Positions 20,145 through 20,395 of a stretch of 20,395 nucleotides of DNA are shown piece after piece (positions within the stretch are counted from its first letter, which is position 1; each line of letters opens with the position of its first letter). The DNA lies in the NCBI GenBank assembly GCA_946497375.1, contig CAMMKE010000015.1, positions 1 to 20,395 on the forward strand, written 5' to 3'. The notes under the pieces are model-generated. The model ran no database searches and was not told the DNA's origin. It saw only the letters and a program-made list of their open reading frames with translations. The DNA comes from an uncultured Mycoplasmatota bacterium. GTDB lineage: Bacteria; Bacillota_I; Bacilli_A; RF39; UBA660. A program made the translations under genes and the position numbers.

Positions 20145-20162
20145 AAGTATAGTATTATACTT
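20145..20162. repeat. Operator-like dyad AAGTATA-GTAT-TATACTT
   Basis: Perfect 7-bp arms separated by 4 bp, ending 24 bp before the start of the 48-aa gene. It covers TATAGT and TATACT, either of which could be a -10 box. No convincing -35 was seen. Confidence 0.5.
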
Positions 20163-20186
20163 ATATGAAATGAGAGTGTGATAAAG

Positions 20187-20333
20187 ATGAAAAAAATAAA
20201 ATTAAAAGTGGATAATATAGAATACGGAATGCTTGTGAACGGATTAGTTGAATTAAGAAATAAATTATTAAAAGAAAAAGAAGATACATCTCCTATTGAT
20301 GAATTATTATTAAGATTAGTAGATAAAAAATAA
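20187..20333 (+). CDS. Small conserved-looking protein, 48 aa
   Basis: 48 aa starting MKKIKLKVDNIEYGMLVNGL with the weak SD GAGAGTG upstream. After a short strand, VNGLVELRNKLLKEKEDTSP and DELLLRLVDKK form two amphipathic helices. Short proteins ending in RNKLL...D-T-x-P-x-D-E-L-L-L are, as I remember, frequent in conjugative and phage-like elements of gut Firmicutes, but I cannot name a family or function. The promoter region carries a dyad (20145-20162) that could be a repressor site, and a terminator follows. It is likely a real gene transcribed alone. Confidence 0.68.
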   Translation: MKKIKLKVDNIEYGMLVNGLVELRNKLLKEKEDTSPIDELLLRLVDKK

Positions 20334-20352
20334 ATAACATATAACATATTTT

Positions 20353-20383
20353 GAACTGGTAATAAAATATCAGTTCTTTTTTT
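20353..20383 (+). terminator. Intrinsic terminator of the 48-aa gene
   Basis: A 9-bp stem (20353-20361 with 20368-20376, one G-U), a 6-nt loop and T7 (20377-20383). Confidence 0.85.
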
Positions 20384-20395
20384 GTGCCTTGAAAT

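Larger units (their letters stand above)
19807..20186 (+). other. Noncoding, repeat-bearing remnant region
   Basis: 380 bp with no gene I can support. It holds a 23-codon frame (ATG 19864, stop 19933-19935) with a good SD (AAGGAAG) but no recognisable protein, suggesting a gene cut off after its start. It also holds two copies of a GATTACG...ATTGCAACCCC repeat, an 8-bp inverted repeat and an operator-like dyad. A plus-strand frame at 19970-20152 lacks an SD and typical composition and is not called. The pattern suggests the edge of an excised or decayed mobile element. Confidence 0.5.

Noticed and set aside
19970..20152. 60-aa plus-strand frame in the repeat region
   Set aside because: No SD, unusual composition, and it runs through inverted and direct repeats.
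1..20395. Mycoplasma genetic code (TGA = Trp)
   Set aside because: Many genes end in TGA and Trp residues use TGG.

Overview
The window is about 20 kb of AT-rich DNA from a Firmicute of Bacilli or Erysipelotrichia type. Evidence for this is the ireB-ruvX-yrzB-mltG-O-methyltransferase operon, the ymfF/ymfH pair, Shine-Dalgarno (SD) sites of the AGGTGA and GGAGG kind, and SigA promoters with extended -10 boxes. Tryptophan is encoded by TGG and TGA works as a stop, so this is not the Mycoplasma genetic code. SpoIIIAH, GerE and GerM homologues imply an endospore former or a recent descendant of one. No rRNA, tRNA or CRISPR array was seen.

Layout. 1-467: the 3' end of an ABC exporter gene. 612-3613: a housekeeping operon (ireB, ruvX, DUF1292 gene, mltG, O-methyltransferase, small two-TM protein). 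3692-5640: a short-chain dehydrogenase translationally coupled to a PLP enzyme of the methionine gamma-lyase/YnbB family. 5688-7498: a sporulation block, spoIIIAH-gerE-gerM. 7560-8430: a TasA/CalY-like surface protein followed by a 56-aa N-terminal fragment of a second one. 8493-11658: rhodanese, RmuC, two uncharacterised genes, a small minus-strand gene under a perfect SigA promoter, and a lipoprotein. 11797-15088: deoD and two M16 peptidase-family genes. 15175-16094: rplS with a probable L19 leader, then signal peptidase I. 16097-17014: a minus-strand orphan. 17271 to the end: an accessory stretch with a P-loop kinase, a RhuM gene lacking its usual C-terminus, a dinD gene broken by two +1 frameshifts in A9 runs, repeat-bearing noncoding DNA and a 48-aa gene.

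In Bacillus subtilis SpoIIIAH is the mother-cell half of the SpoIIIA-SpoIIQ channel, GerM is needed to build that complex, and GerE is the late SigK-dependent regulator; here the three are adjacent. The most interesting regulatory signal is ahead of spoIIIAH and gerE. In both cases a sporulation-type promoter lies across a hairpin that would bury the SD in read-through mRNA. Transcripts started at the promoter itself would lack the left arm and leave the SD free.

The right-hand 3 kb looks like a decaying accessory insertion. All assignments are by eye from motifs and remembered family sequences; no search was run.
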